Shown here one piece after another: positions 1-8,130 of a DNA stretch of 35,870 nt (within the stretch, counting starts at the first letter, position 1; each line of letters opens with the position of its first letter). A program made the translations under genes and the position numbers. The stretch comes from Oscillospiraceae bacterium (GTDB taxonomy: Bacteria; Bacillota; Clostridia; Oscillospirales; CAG-272), in NCBI GenBank assembly GCA_015064745.1, contig SVRR01000019.1, positions 1-35,870 on the forward strand, written 5' to 3'. Under the pieces are notes generated by a model. It was not told the DNA's origin, ran no database searches, and worked only from the letters and a program-made list of their open reading frames with translations.

Positions 1-1
1 T

Positions 2-751
2 CCCGATGACGTCGGCGGCAGATTTTCCGTTTTTTCCGCTGTGGGACTTTTGCCCATCGCTGTTGCCGGGATTTCGATCACCGATTTGATGGCAGGTGCT
101 GCAAAGGCGCGTGAGGAGCTTTTAAACGACGACGTGGCAAACAATATTGCTTTGCGTTACGCCATGTATCGCAACATCTTCTATCGCCAAGGGAAGCTTG
201 CGGAGGTCATGGTCAGCTATGAGCCTTATGCCGCAATGCTTAACGAGTGGTGGAAGCAGCTGTATGGCGAAAGTGAAGGGAAGGACCGCAAAGGTCTTTT
301 GCCCGATTCCGTTATCTTCTCCACCGATCTGCACTCGCTCGGGCAGTTTATTCAAGACGGTACTCGCATGATGTTCGAAACAGTGCTTTCCGTCGAAGAC
401 TCTGGAGCTCGCTTCTCTATTCCCAACGACGAAGCTAATATCGACGGTCTCAACTTCCTTTCGGGATGCGAGCTTGATTATGTGAATAAACAGGCAATGC
501 TTGGTACGCTTCTTGCCCACAACGATGGTGGCGTTCCCAATCTTCTTCTCGAGCTCAAGGATAAGAGTGAGTACTCCATGGGTTACCTTCTTTATTTCTT
601 TGAGCTTGCATGTGCCGTTTCGGGCTACACACTGGGAGTCAATCCCTTTAATCAACCTGGTGTAGAATCCTACAAAAAGAATATGTTTGCTCTTCTTGGT
701 AAGCCCGGATATGAGGAAGAGAAGAAAAAACTCACAAAAAGACTGAAATAA
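2..751 (+). CDS. pgi: Glucose-6-phosphate isomerase, C-terminal part (5' end outside window)
   Basis: Interconverts glucose 6-phosphate and fructose 6-phosphate in cytoplasmic glycolysis. The frame is open from base 2 with no need for a start codon: the first residues read [15 protein letters not shown], which is the first PGI signature (GGRFS followed by small residues). The GTG at 41 is therefore internal. Near the C-terminus, [18 protein letters not shown] matches the second PGI signature with the conserved NQPGVE and catalytic Lys. About 249 residues are present, roughly the second half of a bacterial enzyme of about 450 residues. It ends in a Lys-rich tail. No clear hairpin follows before the promoter at 775. 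Identification is firm; only the missing N-terminus is unknown. Confidence 0.95.
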   Translation, partial: PDDVGGRFSVFSAVGLLPIAVAGISITDLMAGAAKAREELLNDDVANNIALRYAMYRNIFYRQGKLAEVMVSYEPYAAMLNEWWKQLYGESEGKDRKGLLPDSVIFSTDLHSLGQFIQDGTRMMFETVLSVEDSGARFSIPNDEANIDGLNFLSGCELDYVNKQAMLGTLLAHNDGGVPNLLLELKDKSEYSMGYLLYFFELACAVSGYTLGVNPFNQPGVESYKKNMFALLGKPGYEEEKKKLTKRLK

Positions 752-774
752 TTTTAATTTTTTTGTGCAAGTAC

Positions 775-803
775 TTGAAAAAAATATTTTTTTGTAGTAC
801 AAT
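775..803 (+). promoter_or_regulatory. Sigma-A promoter for the P-loop protein gene
   Basis: TTGAAA at 775-780 and TACAAT at 798-803 are separated by exactly 17 bp. The downstream ATG is at 846, behind GGAGGT at 833-838. Seen directly; function inferred. Confidence 0.8.
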
Positions 804-845
804 AAAGGTGGGAAAACCAATTCATAAATTTTGGAGGTACACACC

Positions 846-1253
846 ATGGTAAAATTGATCGTTGGCTTAAAGGGAACCGGCAAAACCAAGACTCTCATCG
901 AGCTTGTCAACAAGGCAGCCGCAGAGAGTAAGGGCGCAGTCATCTGCATTGAAAAGGGCTCTAAGCTGAACTATGATATTACTCATAAAGCGCGGTTGAT
1001 CGATACGGACAGCTTCATGGTAACGGACGCGCAGGCGCTATACGGATTTATTGCGGGTATCACGGCGTCAAACCACGATATTACCGATATTTTTGTAGAC
1101 TCGGCACTTAAGATCTGCGGCGATGATATGGCGGCATTTGCCACCTTTGTGAAGGAAGTCGATAAGCTTTCCTCCATCGCAGGCTACACCTGCGTGATGA
1201 CCGTTTCGGCGGCAATTGAGGATTGTATGGAGAATCTCCGCGAGTATCTGTAA
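846..1253 (+). CDS. Small P-loop NTP-binding protein, conserved clostridial type, function unknown
   Basis: A 135-residue protein. The open frame extends to a TTG at 831, but the ATG at 846 is chosen because GGAGGT lies 7 bp upstream and the TTG overlaps that site. A Walker A motif GLKGTGKT lies at residues 6-13, and a hydrophobic strand ending in Asp (DIFVD, about residue 85) could be Walker B. The protein is too short for a full RecA or AAA fold with accessory domains. It resembles short proteins of Clostridia that I recall being annotated only as ATP-binding or PilT-like; I cannot assign a role. It is a single-gene transcript, with its own promoter at 775-803 and terminator at 1262-1296. 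That suggests an independent cytoplasmic function. Confidence 0.8.
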   Translation: MVKLIVGLKGTGKTKTLIELVNKAAAESKGAVICIEKGSKLNYDITHKARLIDTDSFMVTDAQALYGFIAGITASNHDITDIFVDSALKICGDDMAAFATFVKEVDKLSSIAGYTCVMTVSAAIEDCMENLREYL

Positions 1254-1261
1254 TTTTTGAA

Positions 1262-1296
1262 TAAAAAAGGGCTGCCGTAGGCAGTCCTTTTTTTCC
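1262..1296 (+). terminator. Rho-independent terminator after the P-loop gene
   Basis: AAGGGCTGCC and GGCAGTCCTT pair around a short GTA loop (one G-U pair), followed by a T run. Confidence 0.85.
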
Positions 1297-1326
1297 GTCC
1301 GCCTCGGGGCATTTTTCCTTTCGTTG

Positions 1327-1355
1327 CATAAGATAGTATTGAGGTGAATACCTCA
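1327..1355 (+). promoter_or_regulatory. Possible sporulation-type -10 element and adjacent palindrome
   Basis: CATAAGATA at 1327-1335 fits the CATANNNTA pattern of sigma-E/sigma-K -10 elements, 44 bp before the ATG at 1379. No well-spaced -35 was found, and no good sigma-A promoter is visible in 1297-1378. Just downstream, TGAGGT-gaat-ACCTCA (1340-1355) is a perfect 6-bp inverted repeat that could be an operator or a transcript hairpin. Weak evidence on its own. Confidence 0.25.
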
Positions 1356-1378
1356 TATCATTTTTAGGGGGAAATACC

Positions 1379-2266
1379 ATGGCAGATAGCAGATGCTCCT
1401 GTGGCCAGGGTAGCTTGACCTCGGGCTCTCGCGAAACCGTTTGCATCAGCACGATGCGTGTTCTCGATTCCTGTCGTGACAGGGATTGCTTTGAAGACAG
1501 CAGAGTTTACTTGACGCCCTTCGGTCAGGAGATCATCGACCGCACGGCTACCGTAAGAACCGTGGACGCAAAGATCGTTGCCACTTCGATCAGCGTTGAC
1601 GAGGTACCGTTTAACTGTGGCTTTTATCAGATTACCGCGCGCTTCTATATTCGTTTAAAGTTTGAGGCTTGCATGGCACCCGCGCGTCCCCAAGAATTTT
1701 GCGGACTTGCAATTCTCGAAAAAAATGTCGTTCTTTACGGCGGCGAAGGCAGTGTACACATTTTCCGTTCCGATGCGGGAAGCGGCTTTTGCTCGACGCC
1801 CGTTTGTGCTGACGGGTGTAACAGTCTTCCCACTGCCGTCATTGAGACGGTAGATCCCATTGTTCTTTCGACCCGTATCGCGGCAGATTGCGGTGCTTGC
1901 GGCAATTCGTTTGGCTGCGGTTGCGGCAACGATGCTTGCGGCCGCGCATTCAATTGTGCTTGCGGCTGCGGTTGCGAGGGATCGACGCTTCCGCTTGAGG
2001 TCACGGGGTTGTTCCCTGAGGGCTTTTCCGATGGCGGTGCCAATCGCCTTCAGGTGTGCATCGGCATGTTCTCGGTCATCCGTCTTGAGAGACCTGCACA
2101 GTATCTCGTAAGCGCCTCCGAATATTCGGTGCCCGACAAGGAATGCTCGCCCGCAACCAACGAGGAGGACCCCTGCGGCCTCTTCCGCGCAATGGCGTTC
2201 CCGGTCAATGAGTTTTACCCGCCTTCTTTGAAGGAGGGACAGGGAAAGGGCGGTTGCTGCCGCTAA
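1379..2266 (+). CDS. Cysteine-rich conserved clostridial protein, function unknown, possibly spore-associated
   Basis: 295 residues with 25 cysteines by my count. Many are in Cys-Gly/Cys-x-Cys clusters at about residues 165-203, and the C-terminus ends in Cys-Cys-Arg. There is no signal peptide or membrane segment. The N-terminal pattern VLDSCRDRDCFEDSRVY followed by a beta-rich stretch resembles an uncharacterised family I recall as widespread in spore-forming Clostridia. The beta-rich part is also loosely reminiscent of SPOCS/DUF3794 domains, but I would not assign it. The ATG at 1379 follows an AGGGGGA site. The gene is flanked by terminators on both sides, so it is monocistronic. Cysteine richness and a CATANNNTA element upstream suggest a disulfide-cross-linked spore-layer protein (inference). 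Metal binding is the alternative. Confidence 0.75.
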   Translation: MADSRCSCGQGSLTSGSRETVCISTMRVLDSCRDRDCFEDSRVYLTPFGQEIIDRTATVRTVDAKIVATSISVDEVPFNCGFYQITARFYIRLKFEACMAPARPQEFCGLAILEKNVVLYGGEGSVHIFRSDAGSGFCSTPVCADGCNSLPTAVIETVDPIVLSTRIAADCGACGNSFGCGCGNDACGRAFNCACGCGCEGSTLPLEVTGLFPEGFSDGGANRLQVCIGMFSVIRLERPAQYLVSASEYSVPDKECSPATNEEDPCGLFRAMAFPVNEFYPPSLKEGQGKGGCCR

Positions 2267-2271
2267 ACAAT

Positions 2272-2301
2272 AAAGAAATCCGCCCGTGGGCGGATTTCTT
2301 T
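2272..2301. terminator. Bidirectional terminator between the Cys-rich gene and cysS
   Basis: A long perfect hairpin: AAAGAAATCCGCC pairs with GGCGGATTTCTTT around a short loop, with T-rich tracts on either side. It sits between convergent genes ending at 2266 (+) and 2305 (-) and can serve both. Confidence 0.85.
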
Positions 2302-2304
2302 GTT

Positions 2305-3720
2305 TTATGCTTTGTTGATCTTGTATTTTGTGCCCTGGGGGGTATCCTCAAGAATGACACCGCGCGACGCAAGCTCAGCGCGAATACGGTCAGCTTCGGC
2401 ATAGTTCTTGGCTTTCTTAGCTACCATGCGGGCTTCGATGGCTTCCTCGATTTCCTTGATAAAGGCATCGTCGCCTTCCTCTTCCTTAACGAAGCCGAAA
2501 AGGAGAGTGAGCTCGTCAAAGATCTCCTTGCCCTTTTCAACCGCGGCACGCGATGCGGGGGTAGTACCGTTCATCGCTTGATTCAGCTTGCGGATAAGGT
2601 CGTAAATGGCTGCAATACCGCCGCCCGTGTTGAAGTCGTCGTCCATTGCCTCGATCATTGCGGCACGGCAAGCCTCAAACTCGGCAACGAGAGCCTCTTC
2701 GCCTTCGCGGAGAGCATCTCCCTCGGCGTTCTTGACGTAGAATTTAAGGGCGTCGGCACAACCGAAGATGCGCTCTAACGCCGCCGCGGACTGCTCAATA
2801 ATATCCTTTGAGAAGTTGATGGGGCTGCGGTAGTGAGAGGAGAGAAGGAAGTGGCGGATGGGAAGATAGCCGTATTTCTCTGCGATCTCACGAACGGTGA
2901 AGAAATTGTTTAGGGATTTGGACATCTTCTGATTGTCCACGTTGATGTAGCCGTTGTGCATCCAGAAGCGTGCGAAGGGCGCACCCGTGCAGCATTCGGA
3001 TTGTGCGATCTCGTTCTCGTGATGCGGGAAGATAAGGTCTTGACCTCCGCAATGAATGTCAATGGTCTCGCCAAGATATTTTTTGACCATGGCAGAGCAT
3101 TCAATGTGCCAACCGGGACGACCCTCGCCCCAAGGAGACGACCACGCGGGCTCACCCGGCTTTGCCGCCTTCCAAAGCGCAAAATCAAGGGGGTCCTCCT
3201 TCTGCTCCGAGATGTCAATGCGCGCGCCGGACTCCAAATCCTCAACAGCAATGCCCGAAAGCTTGCCGTAGTCCTTGAACTTGCGCGTGCGGAAATATAC
3301 GTCGCCGTTTGAAGGGTAAGCATACCCCTTTTCGACGAGCGTGCTCACGATAGCGAGAATGGTATCAATGTTGTCGGTCGCCAAGGGGTGTACGGTTGCC
3401 GGACGGACACCGAGTCCTTGGGCGTCTGTAAAATATTCCTTGATATAACGCGCGGCGATCTCGCTGTACGTGACGCCTTCCTCGCCCGCGCGGCGAATGA
3501 CCTTGTCGTCAATATCGGTGAAGTTCTGCACGAAGGTCACCTTGTAGCCGCGGTATTCAAAATAACGGCGGAGCATATCGAATACGGTAAAGCAACGCGC
3601 GTTTCCAACGTGAAAAAAGTTATATACGGTCGGACCGCAGGCGTACATTTTGACTTCGCCGGGCGTTAAGGGAATGAATTCCTCTTTTTTAAACGAGAGT
3701 GTGTTGTAAAGCTTTATCAT
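2305..3720 (-). CDS. cysS: Cysteine--tRNA ligase
   Basis: Class I aminoacyl-tRNA synthetase that charges tRNA-Cys in the cytoplasm; 471 residues, the usual length. Visible are the HIGH-type motif HVGN at residues 37-40 and KMSKS at 265-269. The zinc-binding Cys of YACGPT is C28, with WHIECS and PHHENE supplying the other expected zinc ligands. A DALR-type helical anticodon-binding region follows, and a C-terminal tail contains AKNYAEADRIRAELASRGV, typical of CysS. The ATG at 3720 has a CGAGG site upstream. A perfect-consensus promoter lies at 3754-3782, partly inside the 3' end of the upstream permease gene. No partner cysE is adjacent. Confidence 0.97.
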   Translation of the reverse strand: MIKLYNTLSFKKEEFIPLTPGEVKMYACGPTVYNFFHVGNARCFTVFDMLRRYFEYRGYKVTFVQNFTDIDDKVIRRAGEEGVTYSEIAARYIKEYFTDAQGLGVRPATVHPLATDNIDTILAIVSTLVEKGYAYPSNGDVYFRTRKFKDYGKLSGIAVEDLESGARIDISEQKEDPLDFALWKAAKPGEPAWSSPWGEGRPGWHIECSAMVKKYLGETIDIHCGGQDLIFPHHENEIAQSECCTGAPFARFWMHNGYINVDNQKMSKSLNNFFTVREIAEKYGYLPIRHFLLSSHYRSPINFSKDIIEQSAAALERIFGCADALKFYVKNAEGDALREGEEALVAEFEACRAAMIEAMDDDFNTGGGIAAIYDLIRKLNQAMNGTTPASRAAVEKGKEIFDELTLLFGFVKEEEGDDAFIKEIEEAIEARMVAKKAKNYAEADRIRAELASRGVILEDTPQGTKYKINKA

Positions 3721-3753
3721 GGGAAACCTCGTTATCAGTTGTTGTTATAAGAT

Positions 3754-3782
3754 ATTATAATGTTTTTTTTACGGTTTGTCAA
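3754..3782 (-). promoter_or_regulatory. Consensus sigma-A promoter for cysS
   Basis: On the minus strand, TTGACA (3782-3777) and TATAAT (3759-3754) are spaced by exactly 17 bp. The -35 hexamer lies within the last codons of the TauE/SafE gene ending at 3769. Confidence 0.9.
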
Positions 3783-4170
3783 GGGAATGAGAGGGGAGTT
3801 TTGACGAGAGTTTTATCTTTTTGAGAGAAATGAGGCTAAAAACGCCGGAGCCGAGCAAAAAAAAGCCGAGAAAGAGATGCAAAAGAGTAGGTGAGAGCAG
3901 GCGTGCGATCCATCTTCCCGTCAAAGTGCCCGGTATACCGAAAAGAAGAATGATGCCAAGCATGGAAAGAGAAAGACGGCGACGGCGCAGGTGTCCCATT
4001 GCTGATGCCAAGAGTGCCGAAAGGAAAAAGACGAGATTTAAATAGACCGAGCTATCCCTTGAAACGCCCAAGGCATCTCCGAGATAAATTAAAAATATTC
4101 CTCCGCCTCCAATGCCTAATCCAAGCGGCAATGCCAGCGCAAAAACGATCAACGAATTAGCTAAAAGCAA
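3769..4170 (-). CDS. TauE/SafE (DUF81) half-size membrane permease, second subunit
   Basis: 133 residues with about four hydrophobic helices, roughly at 4-26, 41-58, 66-85 and 93-113, and a charged C-terminal tail. The GLGIGGGGIF motif early in the protein is the glycine-rich TauE/SafE repeat motif. Full-length family members have two such halves in one chain; this gene carries only one. The TTG at 4170 is supported by a strong AAAGGAGAT site just upstream. It overlaps the 3' end of the preceding half-size gene by 14 bp, so the two are translationally coupled. Family members move sulfite, sulfonates or other small anions across the cytoplasmic membrane; the substrate here is unknown. Adjacency to cysS hints at sulfur metabolism, but cysS has its own promoter. 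Confidence 0.85.
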   Translation of the reverse strand: MLLANSLIVFALALPLGLGIGGGGIFLIYLGDALGVSRDSSVYLNLVFFLSALLASAMGHLRRRRLSLSMLGIILLFGIPGTLTGRWIARLLSPTLLHLFLGFFLLGSGVFSLISLKKIKLSSKLPSHSLDKP

Positions 4171-4543
4171 GATAGATCTCCTTTCCTACCGTGTAACCGC
4201 CCGAACCGAGTAATAAAAGCCCAAATATTAAGCGCAAAGTAAATGAATTGACCTTGCCGAGAAGAAAAGCCCCCAATGCTCCGCCGGCAACGGCGAGAAA
4301 GGGAAGAAGAGGGGTGACGGCTTCGAGAGGAACGGAAGCGGAGCGATATAAAAATAGGGTTTGTAAGGAAAGAAGAAAAATACCGACAGATGCCGTGGCG
4401 TACGCGCGCTTATCGCCGCCCTCTTTGCTCAAAAGAAAATAAAGAGGTACACCGCCCCCCGTTCCGAGAAATCCGTTGAGCATACCCGCGAAAAACGAGG
4501 TCGTAATTCTGATGAAGCGTCTTTTTTGGTTTTTGTTTTGCAT
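4157..4543 (-). CDS. TauE/SafE (DUF81) half-size membrane permease, first subunit
   Basis: 128 residues if it starts at the ATG at 4543, which has AAGGA close upstream. The frame stays open to a GTG at 4588, which would add 15 basic residues without a clear binding site. The N-terminus is strongly basic (KNQKRRFIR), followed by the TauE/SafE motif in FFAGMLNGFLGTGGG and about four membrane helices. It pairs with the overlapping downstream gene, which carries the second half-motif. Together they would form an eight-helix transporter equivalent to one fused TauE/SafE protein. It lies divergent from ftsK. I did not find a convincing promoter for it in 4544-4678. Confidence 0.82.
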   Translation of the reverse strand: MQNKNQKRRFIRITTSFFAGMLNGFLGTGGGVPLYFLLSKEGGDKRAYATASVGIFLLSLQTLFLYRSASVPLEAVTPLLPFLAVAGGALGAFLLGKVNSFTLRLIFGLLLLGSGGYTVGKEIYLAFS

Positions 4544-4588
4544 TTTCCTTGCCCTTTTGAAAAAACTTACACTTTTTTTATGAAACAC

Positions 4589-4617
4589 TTGTATTTCTCG
4601 TAATTTTTTGGTAAAAT
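4589..4617 (+). promoter_or_regulatory. Sigma-A promoter for ftsK
   Basis: TTGTAT at 4589-4594 and TAAAAT at 4612-4617 with a 17-bp spacer. The ATG is at 4679, with AAAGGAGA upstream, giving a short AT-rich leader. Confidence 0.75.
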
Positions 4618-4678
4618 AGAATAGATATTTATACTTAAAGTTTAGTTGTATTTATACACACGGTGAAAGGAGACGCAC

Positions 4679-7531
4679 ATGGCAAAGGAAAACAAAGAGA
4701 AGCCCAAGACGACCCCTGAAAAAGAGTGCGAAGAAAACGCATCGGGAGCTCCTAAGCATAACAAAAAATCCGAGAATAAAGGAAAAAAGGAAAAGGTACG
4801 CCGTCGCCTTTCGCCGGATGCCCCCTTGCACCAGGTTATGCCTATTCTCTTAACGGCGCTTGCTGCTCTTTTTGGGGTGTGTATCTATACACAGATCGAG
4901 ATGGGGCTTTTGCGCTCCTTTGTGGCAAACGTTTGCTTTGGAATGTTGGGCGGCGGTGCGTACGTGATTCCCATTTGGTTTTTGATTGCCGCCCTACGTT
5001 GGCGTGACGATGCGCGCGCGGACGTGCTTTTGCGCAGCCAGGTGTTTGGCGGTGTTCTTATTTTTCTCGTTTCGGTGCTTTGCTATACTTTCGGAATACC
5101 GGCGAATACGTCATTTTCTTTGAAAACGTTCGTTGATCTTGGTGTCGAAAGAGTTGGTGGCGGTGTTGTCGGCGGCGTTTTCGGCTATGTTTTCGACAAA
5201 CTGGTCTCTAAGGTCGGTACGGTTATCATCGCACTTGCTTTGTTTTTCTCATTCTTTCTCCTTGCGTACGGAGCTGTCGTCAAAAAAAGGCTTATGCTTT
5301 TTTCCGCGCGCATGTCCGAGCGTGCTGAAAGAATGCGGGAACGGCGTCAAATCGAAAAAGAAAAGAGGGTCGCTGAGGAAGCAGAAGCGCGCAATGAAAA
5401 GATCCGTACCGAAAGCTCCTTTTACGATACCCTGCCTGCCGTTGTGCCCACGGAGGGCGGCGCAAAGGAAAAAACGACGTCTCGCGTATTTTCAAGCGAA
5501 ACGGCAAACAAACCCGTTGTTCGACATTTGTTTGATGCGGATGCCGATAACACTCCGATAATTCCAAATGGGATGAGAGGCAGTCTTTCGCCGAGCCCAT
5601 CGGCAAGAGCGGTTGCGTCGGACGGTGTCCCCGCTTCTTCGAAGAATTTTTATGACGCAGAGGCGGAGAGCCCCGCGCCGACGCCCACACCGCCAAAGCC
5701 GGAAGGCTTTGCTTTTCAGGAGGAGCCTGAAATTCGTATCGTGTCAAGCCGCCCGATTCCCGCAAACCGAAGCAATCCCTTCGGAAAGACGGATGCGCCG
5801 ACCGAGAGGGAGAAGCAGTTGCCTTTTATGGACGATGCGGACGATACGCCGCCTGAACCGACGCAAACCTCCTCGGAAGTGATCGCTTCTGCGCTTCCTT
5901 CCACCGCGGAAATTCCCTCTGATTCTGCGCCGTCGACGGAAGAATCCTCGCTTGTGATCAATAAAGCACACGTCGTTGAGCATATCGGCGCCGAGACACT
6001 TGCTTCCAAGGAGGATATCGATAAGCATGCCGCCGATACCTTCTTTTACAGCTTTCCACCGCTTTCGCTTCTGCACGAGGACGATGAGATCAACAAGGAA
6101 GATAGCGATCTTGAAATTTCCGCGAAGGCGGACAAACTTCGTGAAACCTTGCACAACTTCGGTGTCGCCGCCGATATTACCTGTGTTTCTCGCGGTCCGC
6201 GCTTGACGAGATACGAGCTTGTCCCCAAGCCGGGTGTTCGTATTAGCAAGATCGAAAATCTTGTGGATGAGATCACCATGAATTTGGAAGCCATATCGGT
6301 GCGCATAGAAGCGCCGATTCCCGGTAAAGCGGCAATCGGTGTTGAGGTACCGAATATCAACACAACGACGGTAAGGTTGCGCGGGCTTCTTGATACCGAT
6401 ACCTTCCGCGACGCACCCGGTAAGACTACCGTTTGCCTCGGTGTTGATGTTGTAGGCAAGCCTGTCTTTGCCGACCTTGATAAGATGCCGCACCTTCTCG
6501 TGGCCGGTGCTACGGGTATGGGTAAGTCCGTTTGTATCAACTCTCTCCTTATCAGCCTTCTTTACAAGGCGCGCCCCGATGAGGTCAAACTGATCCTCAT
6601 CGACCCCAAAAAGGTCGAGTTCCAATCCTACGCCAATATTCCTCACCTGCTCGTTCCCGTCGTCACCGAGCCGCAAAAGGCGGCAGGTGCGCTCTCGTGG
6701 GCTGTGAACGAAATGGAACGCCGATACGACCTTATTGAAACGGCGGCGGTGCGTAATATCGTTGCTTATAACAAGACGGTAGACGATCACCCCGGCAGAG
6801 TGAAAATGCCGCAGATCGTTATCGTTATTGACGAGCTGCACGACCTTATGCTTCAAGCGAGAGATGCCGTGGAGGATTCTATTGCGCGTATTGCGGCTAA
6901 GGCGCGTGCCGCAGGTATTCTCCTTATCATCGGTACACAGCGTCCCTCGGTCAACGTTATTACGGGCGTTATCAAGGCGAACATTCCTTCCCGCATTGCC
7001 TTCCACGTTGCCTCTCAGGTCGACTCGCGTACCATTCTTGACGCCGTGGGCGCAGAGAAGCTTCTCAACAACGGTGATATGCTCTTCCTTTCGCCCGGTA
7101 TGAAAATGATGACGCCCAAGCGCGTACAAGGCGCCTTCCTTGATGACGACGAGGTCAACCGCGTGGCTGACTATCTGCGTAAGAATTCCTCCGCTGTTGA
7201 ATACGACGAGTCGGTTATGGCAGATATGGAGCGCGAAAGCGAAAAATGTAATAAGGATAAGAAGGGCGCCGATATGGGTGCTGTCGAAAACGGCGCCGAT
7301 ATGGGAGAGGACGAGCTCTTTTATAAGGCGGTTGAGGTTGCCCTTGAAAGCGGAAAGATATCCACCTCGCTTTTGCAAAGACGGCTTTCTCTTGGCTTTG
7401 GAAAGGCGGCGCGAATGATTGACCGCATGTGCGATCTCGGTATCGTCAGTCCTCCGAATGGTCAAAAGCCGCGTGACGTTCTTATTACGGCAGACGAATA
7501 CCGTGCTATGCGCTTGCGCAACGACGAATAA
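4679..7531 (+). CDS. ftsK: FtsK/SpoIIIE-family DNA translocase
   Basis: 950-residue membrane-anchored, hexameric ATP-driven DNA pump that clears chromosomal DNA from the closing septum or moves it into the forespore. The order seen is: a Lys/Glu-rich cytoplasmic start (1-45), about four membrane helices (roughly 55-75, 85-108, 120-142, 178-203), a long low-complexity Pro/Ser/Glu linker (about 205-440), then the alpha/beta motor. Walker A GATGMGKS is at 610-617 and Walker B VIDE at 716-719. The C-terminal winged-helix gamma domain (about 880-945) begins at DELFYKAVEVALESGKIS and reads DNA orientation sequences. The short repeat GADMG occurs twice just before it. Sequence alone does not separate vegetative FtsK from SpoIIIE. 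It leads a probable operon with the DJ-1 gene 30 bp downstream. Confidence 0.95.
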   Translation: MAKENKEKPKTTPEKECEENASGAPKHNKKSENKGKKEKVRRRLSPDAPLHQVMPILLTALAALFGVCIYTQIEMGLLRSFVANVCFGMLGGGAYVIPIWFLIAALRWRDDARADVLLRSQVFGGVLIFLVSVLCYTFGIPANTSFSLKTFVDLGVERVGGGVVGGVFGYVFDKLVSKVGTVIIALALFFSFFLLAYGAVVKKRLMLFSARMSERAERMRERRQIEKEKRVAEEAEARNEKIRTESSFYDTLPAVVPTEGGAKEKTTSRVFSSETANKPVVRHLFDADADNTPIIPNGMRGSLSPSPSARAVASDGVPASSKNFYDAEAESPAPTPTPPKPEGFAFQEEPEIRIVSSRPIPANRSNPFGKTDAPTEREKQLPFMDDADDTPPEPTQTSSEVIASALPSTAEIPSDSAPSTEESSLVINKAHVVEHIGAETLASKEDIDKHAADTFFYSFPPLSLLHEDDEINKEDSDLEISAKADKLRETLHNFGVAADITCVSRGPRLTRYELVPKPGVRISKIENLVDEITMNLEAISVRIEAPIPGKAAIGVEVPNINTTTVRLRGLLDTDTFRDAPGKTTVCLGVDVVGKPVFADLDKMPHLLVAGATGMGKSVCINSLLISLLYKARPDEVKLILIDPKKVEFQSYANIPHLLVPVVTEPQKAAGALSWAVNEMERRYDLIETAAVRNIVAYNKTVDDHPGRVKMPQIVIVIDELHDLMLQARDAVEDSIARIAAKARAAGILLIIGTQRPSVNVITGVIKANIPSRIAFHVASQVDSRTILDAVGAEKLLNNGDMLFLSPGMKMMTPKRVQGAFLDDDEVNRVADYLRKNSSAVEYDESVMADMERESEKCNKDKKGADMGAVENGADMGEDELFYKAVEVALESGKISTSLLQRRLSLGFGKAARMIDRMCDLGIVSPPNGQKPRDVLITADEYRAMRLRNDE

Positions 7532-7561
7532 TTTTGCCTCTTTCGAGAGAAAGGAAAAACT

Positions 7562-8110
7562 ATGATCTATATGCTTCTTGCTGACGGCTTTGAAGAAGTA
7601 GAGGCGTTAACACCGCTTGACCTGCTTCGCCGCGCGGGAAAACAGGTCTTAACTGTCAGCATTACCCAAGAGCGCGCCGTCACGGGCGCGCACGGCATTA
7701 CCGTGCTTGCTGACCTTACCGCTAACGAGCTTTCTGTACCTTGCGACGAAATGCTGATCCTTCCCGGTGGAATGCCGGGGACGAAAAATCTTGATGCTTC
7801 CTTGGTTACCGATCGCTTGATTGATGAGACTCTTAAAAATGAAGGTCATTTTGCCGCCATTTGTGCCGCGCCCATGATCCTCGGTAAGCGAGGGCTTTTG
7901 AAAGGGAAGCGCGCGACCTGCTATCCGGGCTTCGAAGAGAGTCTTAGCGGTGCCGATGTTCTCTCGGCTTATGCGGTAACGGATGGAAACGTAACCACTG
8001 CAACGGGGGCTGGGGCTGCCATTCCCTTCGCGGGGGAACTTGTGAAGCTTTTATGCGGCGATGCGGTGGCGAAAGAGCTGCTTTCCGCTATTCGCTATAC
8101 GATTGATTAA
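7562..8110 (+). CDS. DJ-1/PfpI family protein
   Basis: 182-residue cytoplasmic protein of the class I glutamine amidotransferase-like fold, DJ-1 branch. The nucleophile-elbow cysteine is C101 in AAICAAP. The acidic residue that tunes it in DJ-1 corresponds to E14 in FEEVEALTPLDLLRRAG. LPGGMPG (about 67-73) is the conserved oxyanion loop. Reported activities in this family include deglycase/glyoxalase-like and chaperone roles; which applies cannot be told from sequence. It follows ftsK by 30 bp with an AAAGGA site and is followed 20 bp later by a zinc-ribbon-like gene, so it is probably in that operon. Confidence 0.9.
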   Translation: MIYMLLADGFEEVEALTPLDLLRRAGKQVLTVSITQERAVTGAHGITVLADLTANELSVPCDEMLILPGGMPGTKNLDASLVTDRLIDETLKNEGHFAAICAAPMILGKRGLLKGKRATCYPGFEESLSGADVLSAYAVTDGNVTTATGAGAAIPFAGELVKLLCGDAVAKELLSAIRYTID

Positions 8111-8130
8111 AACGAGGAAAATTAAAAGAC

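Noticed and set aside
122-949. Minus-strand frame of 275 codons
   Set aside because: Overlaps pgi and the next gene's promoter antisense; pgi has clear family signatures on the plus strand.
5744-7465. Minus-strand frame of 573 codons
   Set aside because: Shadow of ftsK; His/Arg/Asn-rich translation with no domain.
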